From contig NZ_BSTQ01000016.1 in NCBI RefSeq assembly GCF_030269605.1, positions 195,280 through 253,258 of the forward strand: DNA of 57,979 bases, read 5' to 3'. Shown piece by piece: positions 43,747 to 52,800 of the stretch. The position numbers and the translations under genes were made by a program. The stretch's first letter is position 1. Each line of letters starts with the position of its first letter. This DNA is from Lentzea sp. NBRC 105346. Lineage in GTDB: Bacteria > Actinomycetota > Actinomycetes > Mycobacteriales > Pseudonocardiaceae. Under the pieces are notes generated by a model, which had not been told where the DNA came from, searched no databases, and saw only the letters and a list, made by a program, of their open reading frames with translations.

Positions 43747-45785
43747 AAGCCCTCCCCTCGCACCAATGCTGCCACCGAACCGTCCGTCAGCGCAGCCCCG
43801 CCGAGGTGCGCGAGGCACCGCGCGGTGCCGATCTCCTCGTCGAGTTCGCGGTACATCCCGAGTGCGCGCGTCCACCGCTTCACGGCCTCCGGGTGCCGGC
43901 CACGCCGCCAGCTCGCCACCCCGAGCAGCTCGATCGCGTGCGCCCGCGTGGACCAGTCACCGGCGTCGCTCGCCAGCTCGGCGGCACGCGCCAGGTGTTC
44001 GTCGGCCTTGACCGGCTGTGCCTGCCGCAGCCGCAGCACGCCGAGGTTGATCCGCACACACGCCTGTCCGGCCAGGTCGTCGTGCGGCAGCAGGTCGAGC
44101 GAGCGGCGCAGCGACCGTTCCGCGGTCTGCAATGAGTCCGCATCGGACCGTTCCAGGTGCAGCAACGCCCACGCGAGCTGCTCGCGTGCCGCGAACGCCG
44201 GTACCCGCCGGTCCTCGGCCTCGGCCAGCGCCGACGCGGCCTCGTCGATCCGTCCGGCCATCCGCAGCGCGGTCGACCGGCGCACGGCCGCGAGCGCGCC
44301 GACACCGAGGTCGTGCTCACGGTCGGCCGCCGCGGCGAGCGCGTTCGCGACGGCCAGCAGTTCGGCCGCGCGCTGCTCCCGGCTGTGCCAGCCGTCCAAC
44401 GCGTCCGCGATGCGGCAGACGTCCGCGAACGGCCCCGGCTGCCGCACCAGCTCCAGCAGCAACGCCTCCTCGGCGAGGAACCACTCGCTGGCACGTTCAC
44501 TGGTCTCCGGCGCCACCAGTTCCAACGCGCGCGCTTCGGCCAGGTCCGCGTAGTACCGCACGAGCCGCGCCAACGGCCGTTGCGCACCACGCTTCTTGCC
44601 CTCGGTGCTGTGCTGCACCGCCCGCCGCACCTCCAACGGCATCCGGTACCGCCCCGGCGGCACGTACCGCACGAGGTCGCGGTCGGTCAGCTCGCGCACC
44701 GCGTCGTCACCGGACGGCACCAGCGCGGCCACGGCGGCGGGCGGCAACGCGGTCACCGGTAGCCGGGCCAGCGCCTCCATCAGCCGGATCGCGTTGGGCG
44801 ACAACGATTCCCGGATCCGGCCCAGCACGGCGACGCGCACGCGGAACACGTGCCCCGGAGTGTCCTCAGTGGACTCGACTGCGGCGACGAGCGATGCGAG
44901 CGTCCAGTCGCCCTTGAGCTGCAGGGCCACGTCGCGGATCGCCCTGGGCCGGCCGAGACACGCCGCGACCAGCCGGTGCACTAGATGCTCATCGGACCGG
45001 TCGACCTTCGCCCAGCCCAGCTCCGCCAGCAGCATCCGCGTGCCGTCCTCCGGGGACAACGGTCCGACCTGCACGGCCTCGTCCGGCCGCACGGCGTCCG
45101 CGACCCGTTGCTCACCGGCGATCACGACGGTCGTGTCGCGGCTGCCGACCAGCAGCCAGCGCACCTGGTCCGGTTCGGACACCTCGTCCAGGAACAGCAC
45201 CGCGGACCGGCCGGCGAGCTCCTCGAACAGCCGGTGCGCGGCGTCGGTCAGCGAGGCGTCGTCGTCGCGGGCGGGCACGTCGAGCTTGAACGCCGACAGC
45301 AACCGGCTCACCACGACGCGGACTTCCTCGGGCTCCTCGGACGACCGGCTGCGCATGTCCAGCCGGTACTTCGGGCCGGGCAGCTTGCCGACGACCTCGG
45401 CGGCCAGCGCGGACGTGCCGATGTCGCGTGGACCGACGATGGCCACGACGTGGTGCTCGGACGCGCGCCGCACGGCGTCCAGGACCTCGTCGTCGCGGCC
45501 GAACAGGCCCGTCGCGGGCGGCTCCCAGTCCAGCGGCGGCGCCGGGGCCGTCGGCTCGATCGACGCACCCGGCGGCCGGTCGCCCTTGCCCCGCCGGACC
45601 GCGAGCACCAGCCACACGACCACGCATGCGGCGATCACGACCAGCGTCGGGATCGCGATCGCCTTGCGCACCGCGGGGCTGAGGACCTTGTCCGACACCA
45701 CGTCGCTGAGCAGCTGCACGGCGATCGCGAACACCAGCGCGGCGAGCACCTTGTACAGGTCGATGCGGGTGAACCGCCGCTTCAT
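43743..45785 (-). CDS. Membrane STAND (NB-ARC-like) ATPase with TPR repeats, degenerate P-loop
   Basis: 680 residues from ATG 45785, overlapping the permease stop (ATGA). Two membrane helices (about 12-30 and 44-64), then a linker and an NB-ARC-like domain: strand-loop VVAIVGPRDIGTSALAAEVV (118-125 at the P-loop), Walker B SAVLFLDEVSEPD and sensor VIAGEQR. A winged-helix part and ~250 residues of TPR helices follow. The P-loop has Thr-Ser where GKT/S should carry lysine, so ATP binding is doubtful. STAND proteins act as ligand-sensing switches. Linked to a carbohydrate-importer-like operon, it may sense transport status; inference only. Confidence 0.82.
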   Translation of the reverse strand: MKRRFTRIDLYKVLAALVFAIAVQLLSDVVSDKVLSPAVRKAIAIPTLVVIAACVVVWLVLAVRRGKGDRPPGASIEPTAPAPPLDWEPPATGLFGRDDEVLDAVRRASEHHVVAIVGPRDIGTSALAAEVVGKLPGPKYRLDMRSRSSEEPEEVRVVVSRLLSAFKLDVPARDDDASLTDAAHRLFEELAGRSAVLFLDEVSEPDQVRWLLVGSRDTTVVIAGEQRVADAVRPDEAVQVGPLSPEDGTRMLLAELGWAKVDRSDEHLVHRLVAACLGRPRAIRDVALQLKGDWTLASLVAAVESTEDTPGHVFRVRVAVLGRIRESLSPNAIRLMEALARLPVTALPPAAVAALVPSGDDAVRELTDRDLVRYVPPGRYRMPLEVRRAVQHSTEGKKRGAQRPLARLVRYYADLAEARALELVAPETSERASEWFLAEEALLLELVRQPGPFADVCRIADALDGWHSREQRAAELLAVANALAAAADREHDLGVGALAAVRRSTALRMAGRIDEAASALAEAEDRRVPAFAAREQLAWALLHLERSDADSLQTAERSLRRSLDLLPHDDLAGQACVRINLGVLRLRQAQPVKADEHLARAAELASDAGDWSTRAHAIELLGVASWRRGRHPEAVKRWTRALGMYRELDEEIGTARCLAHLGGAALTDGSVAALVRGEGL

Positions 45786-47881
45786 CGCGCGCCTCCCGTC
45801 AGCCCGCGCACCACGTACCGCCACGTGCAGAGCAGCAGCACGACGGGCACGACGGCGGACAGCACGGCACCGGCGGCAACCGGGCCGATCGACGTCACGA
45901 AGTGCCGCGACTGGCCCCACAGCACGACCGACAGCGGCGTCGCGCCGTTGACCAGCAGCCCCACCACGAAGTCGTTCCACACCTGGACGAACTCGAGCAC
46001 GGCCACCGCGATCGTCGCCGGCGCGGCGTAGCGGATCACGTGCTCGTACGCCGCGCGCCGCCCGACCTCACCCGGCCGCGCGCTCGCCACGAGGTGCGGC
46101 GGCGCGGCGACGAGAGCGGCCCGCAGCAGCAACACCGCGAACGGCACGCCCGCGGCGGCGTGCACCAGGATCAACGGCGCCCGCGAGTTCGCCAGCCCGA
46201 ACTGGCCGAACACCGCGTTCAACGGGTCCGCGTACATCTGCACCGGCACGACGGCGAGCAGGGTCAGCAGCACGACCAGCACCCGCACAACGCGTTGCGG
46301 CACATCACCCCAGGCGAGCTGGTGCGCCGCGGGCACGGCCACGAGCAGCACCAGCGCGGTCGCGGTGACCGCGATCAACGCGGTCGACCCCATCGCGTCC
46401 GCCAGCCCGTTGCCGAGCACCTCCGTGTAGGAGTCCACGCTCGGCGCGGACCACTTGCCGACGGCGGCGTCCAACGGCGCGCGCAGCGACGTGACCAGCA
46501 ACGACAGCAGCGGATACGCCCACAGCAGCGCGACCACCACCGCGATCGCGGTGCCCCACCGGCGCCGCGGCCGCGGGTTCTCCACCCGCTCGTCGCGGCG
46601 CGGCCACGGGTTGTGCCGCAGTCCCCGCACGCCGACCAGCGCGACCACGGCCACCACTGCGAACAGCACGACCGACAGCGCGGCCGACTCGCCCTCCGTC
46701 CGGCCTCCTCGTTCGCGCCACCAGTTGACCGCGACGACGTCGACGTCCGGCTGGATGGAGCCGGGCACCATGACCAGCACCAGGTCGAACAGCCGCACGG
46801 CCGCCACCACGACGGTCAGCAGCACGACCGCGGTGACCGGGCGCAGCAGCGGCAGGATCACGGTGCGCAGCTGCCGCCACCGTCCGACGCCCTCGACCTG
46901 CGCCACGCGCCGGAGGTCCGGCGGCACGGCGTCGAGTCCGGCGCGGAACAACGCGGCGGCGAAGCCCACCCACGCCCAGACGAACGCCGACGCCAGGACG
47001 AGTCCGATCCAGTTCGGTCCGAGCCAGTCCGGCGGGGTGAAGCGCGGCGCGATCGCGTCCTCGGGGATGACCAAGTAGTACCCGGCGTCCGACGTGCCGA
47101 CGTCCAGCTGGAACACGCCGCCGGGCCCGGTGACGGTCTCCCCCTTGAGCTCGCCGAAGCTCCACGCCGACACGGGAACGCCCGCGAGCGCCCCGGTCGT
47201 CGCACGCACGCGTCCGCTGATCCGGCCGCGCTCGGCGGCGGGCGGCGACGTCGGCTCGGTGCCGGTCACCGTGACCCCGACGACCCGCAGATCGGCCACC
47301 CCGCCCTGCTGGAACGTGCCCGCCGTGCGCAGGCCGCCGGCGGCGGGCTGCCAGTCGAGCCGGTCCGGCCCGTTCACCGAACTGTCCGGTCGCGCACCGG
47401 CCGCGGGAGCCGTGCCTTTCAGCGCGTCGTGCGCCGCGGTCACCAGAGCCGAGACGACGCCGCGGTGTTCGGACGGGTCGTACATCTGCCGGAACGCGAT
47501 GCCCGCGACGAGCGCCGACACGGCCATCGGCGCGACTAGCACCAGGAGCAGAACCGTTGCGCCCCAACGAACCCGGCGCGTGAGCACGGCGAGTGCGAAC
47601 CCGCCCGCGGTCACGCCGACCGCGACGAGCACCCACAGCAGGCTGTTGCGCAGCGCCACCCAGGTGTCCGAATCGGACAGTACGTGTCCGTAGCTGCCGA
47701 AGCTGATCCACACCGTGTACGCGACGGGCGCGGCCAGCACACCGCCGACGAGCAGCAACGCGGGCAGCCCGAGCAGCCAGCCGAGCGTCGCCCGGCGCGG
47801 GTTGCCCGTGACGACCGGCCCGGAGAGCTCGCGGACCGCGAGCTCCAGCTCGAGCGCCGGACCACTTGTTTCAGTGCTCAC
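45782..47881 (-). CDS. Fused ABC importer permease (MalF-MalG-like) with carboxypeptidase-regulatory-like insert
   Basis: 699 residues from GTG 47881, which starts 11 nt inside the binding-protein gene. Two binding-protein-dependent permease halves are joined. The first half has helices at about 37-58, 78-100 and 108-130, then an extracytoplasmic insert ~215-275 with GRISGRVRATTGALAGVPVS and GPGGVFQLDVG, a carboxypeptidase-regulatory-like beta domain, then helices and the EAA loop VAQVEGVGRWRQLRTVILPL. The second half starts near 440 and its EAA loop (ASARPGEVGRRAAYEHVIRY) is degenerate. Normally these are separate genes. Probable sugar importer. Confidence 0.85.
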   Translation of the reverse strand: MSTETSGPALELELAVRELSGPVVTGNPRRATLGWLLGLPALLLVGGVLAAPVAYTVWISFGSYGHVLSDSDTWVALRNSLLWVLVAVGVTAGGFALAVLTRRVRWGATVLLLVLVAPMAVSALVAGIAFRQMYDPSEHRGVVSALVTAAHDALKGTAPAAGARPDSSVNGPDRLDWQPAAGGLRTAGTFQQGGVADLRVVGVTVTGTEPTSPPAAERGRISGRVRATTGALAGVPVSAWSFGELKGETVTGPGGVFQLDVGTSDAGYYLVIPEDAIAPRFTPPDWLGPNWIGLVLASAFVWAWVGFAAALFRAGLDAVPPDLRRVAQVEGVGRWRQLRTVILPLLRPVTAVVLLTVVVAAVRLFDLVLVMVPGSIQPDVDVVAVNWWRERGGRTEGESAALSVVLFAVVAVVALVGVRGLRHNPWPRRDERVENPRPRRRWGTAIAVVVALLWAYPLLSLLVTSLRAPLDAAVGKWSAPSVDSYTEVLGNGLADAMGSTALIAVTATALVLLVAVPAAHQLAWGDVPQRVVRVLVVLLTLLAVVPVQMYADPLNAVFGQFGLANSRAPLILVHAAAGVPFAVLLLRAALVAAPPHLVASARPGEVGRRAAYEHVIRYAAPATIAVAVLEFVQVWNDFVVGLLVNGATPLSVVLWGQSRHFVTSIGPVAAGAVLSAVVPVVLLLCTWRYVVRGLTGGAR

Positions 47882-49124
47882 GCCGCACCCCCGCCGCGAT
47901 CCGTTCCATCCGCGCCGCGGCGTCCTCGGCAGCAGTGTCCACACCGGACGGATTGCCGCCGACGACGCGCAGGAAGTCCTGCAGCACGCGCCTAAGCCCG
48001 TCGCCGATCGCGCCGAGCTGGTCGGCCAGGTCGTACACCAGCGCGCCCTCGGCGTGCCGGACTTCCGCCGCCAGGTCCGCGACTCGGGCGTTCGGGTACG
48101 CGGACTGGTCGACGCCGACGTGAACCGACAACATGCCGCCCTCACCGGCCCAGATCCGTTGTGCCTTCGCCTGCGCCAGCCATCGTGCGAGCGCCAGCGC
48201 ACCCTCGGTCGCGGGCGCGGGCACCACGACGATGTCCGCACCGACCTTCGGCGCGCGGTGGTGGTTGTCGTCGCGCGAGGGGAAGTGGAACCAGTCGAGC
48301 CAGCCCGCGGGCAGTCCGGGTTCGGCGTGCCGCGCGATCACCGGGTAGGTGAAGTCGGCGCCCGCGACCATCGCGGCCCGGCCGGGCAGGAAGTGGTCGA
48401 CGACGGCCCCGTCGCCCTGCGTCAGCAACGCGCCGTCCGCGCCGCCGGAGAGCGTGCCCGGCGGCGCCCACATGCGTCCGACCTCCTGGAACGCCCGGAC
48501 CACCTCACGCCGCGTCCACCCGGTCGGGTTCTCGACGAGCGCCCGGTACGCCTGGTCGTCCCCGGCGTGCAGCACGTTCTCGAAGAAGTCGCTGAGAATC
48601 CACCCGTCCGCCCCGCCGAGCGCGAGCGGCGCCACGCCGCGGTCCGCGAGCCGGGCGTTCAGGGCGAGCCAGTCCGTCCAGCGCTCGGGCGGTTTCTCAC
48701 CGAACCGGTCGAAGACGTCCTTGCGGTACCAGACGACGGACTTGTTCGCGATCTTGAACGGGATGCCGCGCACGGCGCCGTCGAGCGTCACGATGTCGCG
48801 CCACGCCACGGGAAACCGGCCGATCGGGACGAAGGCGTCCAGTGGCGCCAGCTGGGCGCCGTTCTGTCGTACAGCGCCGATCTGGGGCAGCATCACGACG
48901 TCCACCGCGCCGCCGCGCCGGGAACCGAGCACCGCGGAGATGTCGTCGCCCAGCGGCACGACTTCGGTGGACAGTCCGCTCTCGGTCTCGAAGACGTCGA
49001 GGACCGCGCGGAAGCGGGCGAGTTCCCAGCCGCTCCACGTGACAGCCACGCGCACCGGACCCGTCACCCCGCACCCGACGGCGAGCGCGAGAGGTGCGGC
49101 GAGGACCGTTCGACGACGGATCAC
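47871..49124 (-). CDS. Extracellular solute-binding lipoprotein, family 1
   Basis: 417 residues from GTG 49124, overlapping the ATPase-like stop (GTGA) with GGAGG upstream. Lipobox LALAVGC after VIRRRTVLAAP; the Cys would be lipid-anchored. The mature part matches sugar-binding family 1: VTWSGWELARFRAVLDVFET, GIPFKIANKSVVWYRKDVFD, GWILSDFFENVLHAGDD, and GEGGMLSVHVGVDQ. It delivers a solute, probably oligosaccharide, to the fused permease. Ligand cannot be read. Confidence 0.88.
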   Translation of the reverse strand: MIRRRTVLAAPLALAVGCGVTGPVRVAVTWSGWELARFRAVLDVFETESGLSTEVVPLGDDISAVLGSRRGGAVDVVMLPQIGAVRQNGAQLAPLDAFVPIGRFPVAWRDIVTLDGAVRGIPFKIANKSVVWYRKDVFDRFGEKPPERWTDWLALNARLADRGVAPLALGGADGWILSDFFENVLHAGDDQAYRALVENPTGWTRREVVRAFQEVGRMWAPPGTLSGGADGALLTQGDGAVVDHFLPGRAAMVAGADFTYPVIARHAEPGLPAGWLDWFHFPSRDDNHHRAPKVGADIVVVPAPATEGALALARWLAQAKAQRIWAGEGGMLSVHVGVDQSAYPNARVADLAAEVRHAEGALVYDLADQLGAIGDGLRRVLQDFLRVVGGNPSGVDTAAEDAAARMERIAAGVRREH

Positions 49125-49744
49125 GCGACCTCCAGCACGGTGTCCGCGAAGCCGATCACCCTGGTTCGGTCGTCGGTGATCACCAGAACAGCCGTGCCGT
49201 CGAGCGCGTCGCGCGGGGTCAGCTGCGCCGCCCACGACGGGCGGTCCGCCCGGTCCTCCAGCACCAGCGCGAGCGGTGAACGCAGCAGGGCGCGCGCCAG
49301 CCCGACGCGCAGCCGCCGGCCCGCGGTCAGCTCGTGCGGACGCGAGTCCAGCACGTCGAGCAGGCTCAGCTGGGTCGCCGCGGTGCGCAGCTGGCCCCGC
49401 AGCTGGTCTTCCCTCATGCCCTCGGCAACGCACCGGCCGTAGAGGATGTTGGCTTTCACGGTGAGATGCGGGAGAAGTCCCCCGTCCGGCGGAACGAGCG
49501 CCACCGGTGACGGCACACCTGGCCTGGGCGCGGCGAGCGGGCTCCCGTCGACCAGGACGTCGCCGCCGGCGGGTTCCGCGATGCCCGTGACGACGTCGGC
49601 GAGCGCGGTCGCCACAGGATGGGGCAGCACGAGGGCCACCACCTCGTCGAGCTCCACGGTCACGGTCAGCGGCTCGGTCAGGCCGGGCACCCTCAGCGCG
49701 CGCAGCTCCAGACCGATCACGCCCTGCACCGTAGCGATGGACAT
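49121..49744 (-). CDS. ABC-ATPase-like protein without catalytic motifs
   Basis: 207 residues from ATG 49744; GTG/ATG starts up to 49789 are possible. The overall order of an ABC NBD is kept (beta strands, ELTAGRRLRVGLARALLRSP where LSGGQ would be, then LALVLEDRADRP). Walker A reads VALVLPHPVATALADVV with no GxxGxGK, the Q-loop has no Gln (VALVPPDGGLLPHL), and the H-loop His is Asp (VITDDRT). It can hardly hydrolyse ATP. It may be a structural partner or regulator, with a shared MsiK-type ATPase supplying energy. First gene of the five-gene cassette. Confidence 0.75.
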   Translation of the reverse strand: MSIATVQGVIGLELRALRVPGLTEPLTVTVELDEVVALVLPHPVATALADVVTGIAEPAGGDVLVDGSPLAAPRPGVPSPVALVPPDGGLLPHLTVKANILYGRCVAEGMREDQLRGQLRTAATQLSLLDVLDSRPHELTAGRRLRVGLARALLRSPLALVLEDRADRPSWAAQLTPRDALDGTAVLVITDDRTRVIGFADTVLEVA

Positions 49745-49803
49745 CGGAGGACCTGTGCCGAACGGGCCCGCGCCGCCCGATCGGCCCAAAGCCAGGAGTT
49801 GCT

Positions 49804-49850
49804 ATGAGGGGAGCTTTGCCAGCGCTGACCGCTGGCAAAGCTCCCCTCAT
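49804..49850. repeat. Hairpin with perfect 20-bp arms
   Basis: ATGAGGGGAGCTTTGCCAGC (49804-23) pairs perfectly with 49831-50, around the 7-nt loop GCTGACC. Adding flanks gives up to 23 pairs of 24. It stands between the rne stop and the ABC-like gene. The size and perfect symmetry suggest a dispersed palindromic element or a strong terminator, not a coding feature. Confidence 0.8.
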
Positions 49851-49856
49851 GGCAAT

Positions 49857-49883
49857 CGAGCCGGGGCGGTGTGCCCCGGCTCG
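49857..49883 (-). terminator. rne terminator hairpin
   Basis: CGAGCCGGGGC pairs with GCCCCGGCTCG around a 5-nt loop, starting 12 nt after the rne stop on the minus strand. It is followed by the 20-bp-arm hairpin, so two strong stems stand in tandem. No long U-tract, as common in actinomycetes. Confidence 0.65.
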
Positions 49884-49894
49884 TTCGCTTCTGG

Positions 49895-52800
49895 TCAGCC
49901 CTCCTGGACCGGCGGTCCCGCGGGCCGCGACACGCCGCGGCTCCTGCGGGTGGTGGTGACCACCGGTGCGGGCATTTGGGGTTCGGGCTGCTTCGGCGGC
50001 TCGACCAGGGCCACCGGCGCGGGCGCCTCGTGCTTCACGGGCGCACCGGCCGAACGTCGCGCCGCGCGGCGACGGGTGTTCGCCTTCGGCGCGGGCTGCT
50101 CGGCAACGACGGGCTCGGTGACGACCGGCTCAGCAGCAACCGGCTCGGCGACGACCGGCTCGGCGACGATGGGCTCCGGCTCGACCTCGGCGGGCGCGGT
50201 GTCCGCGACCGGCTCGACGGCGGTGGGTTCGGGCTCGGCCCGCACCTCGGGCTCCGCTACGAGCTGCGGCTCCTCGGCGACCGGCTCGGCGACTGCAGGC
50301 GCGACCTCGGCCGCAGCAGCCCCGGCATCTACAGCCCCGGCTTCAGCAGCCTCAGCCACATCAGCCTCGGCCACCTCGGCGTCAGCGACGTCAGCCTCAG
50401 CCACCTCGGCTCCGGCGACCTCCGCCTCGGCCTCCTCAGCCTCGTCGTGCGGCACGTGGCCGTTGAGCGGCTGGTCCTCACTCACCACGAGGTCGACCTG
50501 CGCACCCGAGTCCCGGCGACGACGGCGACGGCGCTCACGGCGCGTGCCCGTCGGCTCCTGGTCGGCGATCAGCGCGGGCTCGGCGTCCTCGGGCAACGGC
50601 TCGACGACGGGCTCGTCGACGACCGTCTCGGTGGCCGCCTCGACCACGGCAGGTGCCTCGGCGGGAGCCTCGCCACCCTTGTTGCGGCGCGACTTGCGGC
50701 CGCCCTGCTGCTGTTGCTGCTGCTGGGGCTGGCCGCCACCGCCGCCGTGCGTGTGCACGGGCTCGGTGGACACCAGCACACCGCGGCCACGGCAGTGCTC
50801 ACACGTGGTGCTGAACGCCTCCAGCAGGCCGGTGCCGACCCGCTTGCGCGTCATCTGCACCAGGCCCAGCGAGGTCACCTCGGCGACCTGGTGACGCGTG
50901 CGGTCGCGGCCGAGGCACTCGGTCAGGCGGCGCAGCACCAGGTCGCGGTTCGACTCCAGGACCATGTCGATGAAGTCGATGACGATGATGCCGCCGATGT
51001 CGCGCAGCCGGAGCTGGCGGACGATCTCCTCGGCCGACTCCAGGTTGTTCCTGGTGACGGTCTCCTCGAGGTTTCCGCCCGATCCGGTGAACTTGCCGGT
51101 GTTGACGTCGATGACCGTCATCGCCTCGGTGCGGTCGATGATCAGGTAGCCACCGGACGGCAGCCAGACCTTGCGGTCCAGCGCCTTCATCAGCTGCTCG
51201 TCGATGCGGTACTCGACGAAGGCGTCGTTGTTGCCGACGTGCTTCTTCAGGCGGTCCTGCAGGTCCGGCGCCACGTGGCGGACGTAGCCGTCGATCACGT
51301 CCCACGCCTCGTCGCCCTGGACGACGAGCTGCGCGAAGTCCTCGGTGAACAGGTCGCGGACGACCTTCACCAGCAGGTCCGGCTCCTCGTAGAGCAGCGT
51401 CGGCGCCTTGGTGGAGGTGCTCTCGGACTTCTCCTTGATGACCTTCCACTGCGCCTGCAGACGCGTGACGTCGCGGCCCAGCTCCTCCTCGGAGATGCCC
51501 TCCGAGGCAGTGCGGATGATCACGCCCGCGTCCTCGGGGACGACCCGCTTGAGGATGTCCTTCAGGCGCTTGCGCTCGATGTCCGGCAGCTTGCGGCTGA
51601 TGCCGGTCGCGCCGCCGCCGGGCACGTACACGAGGAACCGGCCGGGCAGGCTGATCTGCGTGGTCAGGCGGGCGCCCTTGTGGCCGACCGGGTCCTTGGT
51701 GACCTGGACGAGCACGCTGTCGCCGCTGGAGAGCGCCTGCTCGATCTTGCGGGACTTGCCCTCGAGACCGGCGGCGTCCCAGTCCACCTCACCGGCGTAC
51801 AGCACGGCGTTGCGGCCGCGGCCGATGTCGATGAACGCGGCCTCCATGCTCGGCAGCACGTTCTGCACGCGGCCGAGGTAGACGTTGCCCACGATCGAAC
51901 CGCTGCCCGACGACGTGACGAAGTGCTCGACGAGCACGCCGTCCTCGAGCACGCCGATCTGCGTGCGGTCACCGCGCTGGCGCACGACCATCGTCCGGGC
52001 CACGGCCTCGCGGCGGGCCAGGAACTCGGCCTCGGTGAGCACCGGGGCACGGCGGCGGCCGGCCTCGCGGCCGTCGCGGCGGCGCTGGCGCTTGGCCTCC
52101 AGGCGCGTCGAGCCGCGGATGCTGCGGACCTCGCTGCGGGCCGCCTCGCTCTGGGCGGCCTCGGTGTCGGCCGCCTTGTCGTCGCGCGCCTCGCGGACGT
52201 GCACGACCGTGTTCGGCGGGTCGTCGTCCTGCGCGACGGTCTCGTCGTCGGCGCCCGTCTTGCGGCGGCGGCGACGGCGACGGCGACGGCTCGAGCTGTC
52301 CGCGTCGTCCTCGTCGGCCTGCTCCTCGGCCTCGCCGGCCTCCGGCTCGTCCGCGGACTCCTCGGCCTGGTCCTCGGCGCCGCTGTCCTCACCGACGCCC
52401 TTGCCCCGGCCACGACCGCGGCGGCCCCGGCGGCGACGGCGACGGCCCTCGCCCTCGTCGTCACCGGCGTCGTCGGCCTGATCGGGCTCTTCGGCGGCGG
52501 GCTGGGCCGCGGGCTCCTCCTCCGCCGGCTCCGCGAAGACCGGCTGCGGCTTGGGCCGCTCGACCGGCTGCGGCGGCAGGAACACCGCCGACGGCGCCGC
52601 GAAGACGGGGGTGAGCGCGGAGACGTCCCTGGCCGGGACGGCGGGCTCCTCGTAGTCCTCGGTGATCTCGCCGGACTCGATGTCCTCCCAGTTCAGGAGG
52701 GTTTCGGCGACCTTCAGCGCGACGTCGCGCGACACGCTGGACTGCGCGCTGCGGACGCTCTCACCGAGGTCCGCGAGCGCGGCGACGATCTCCTTGCTGC

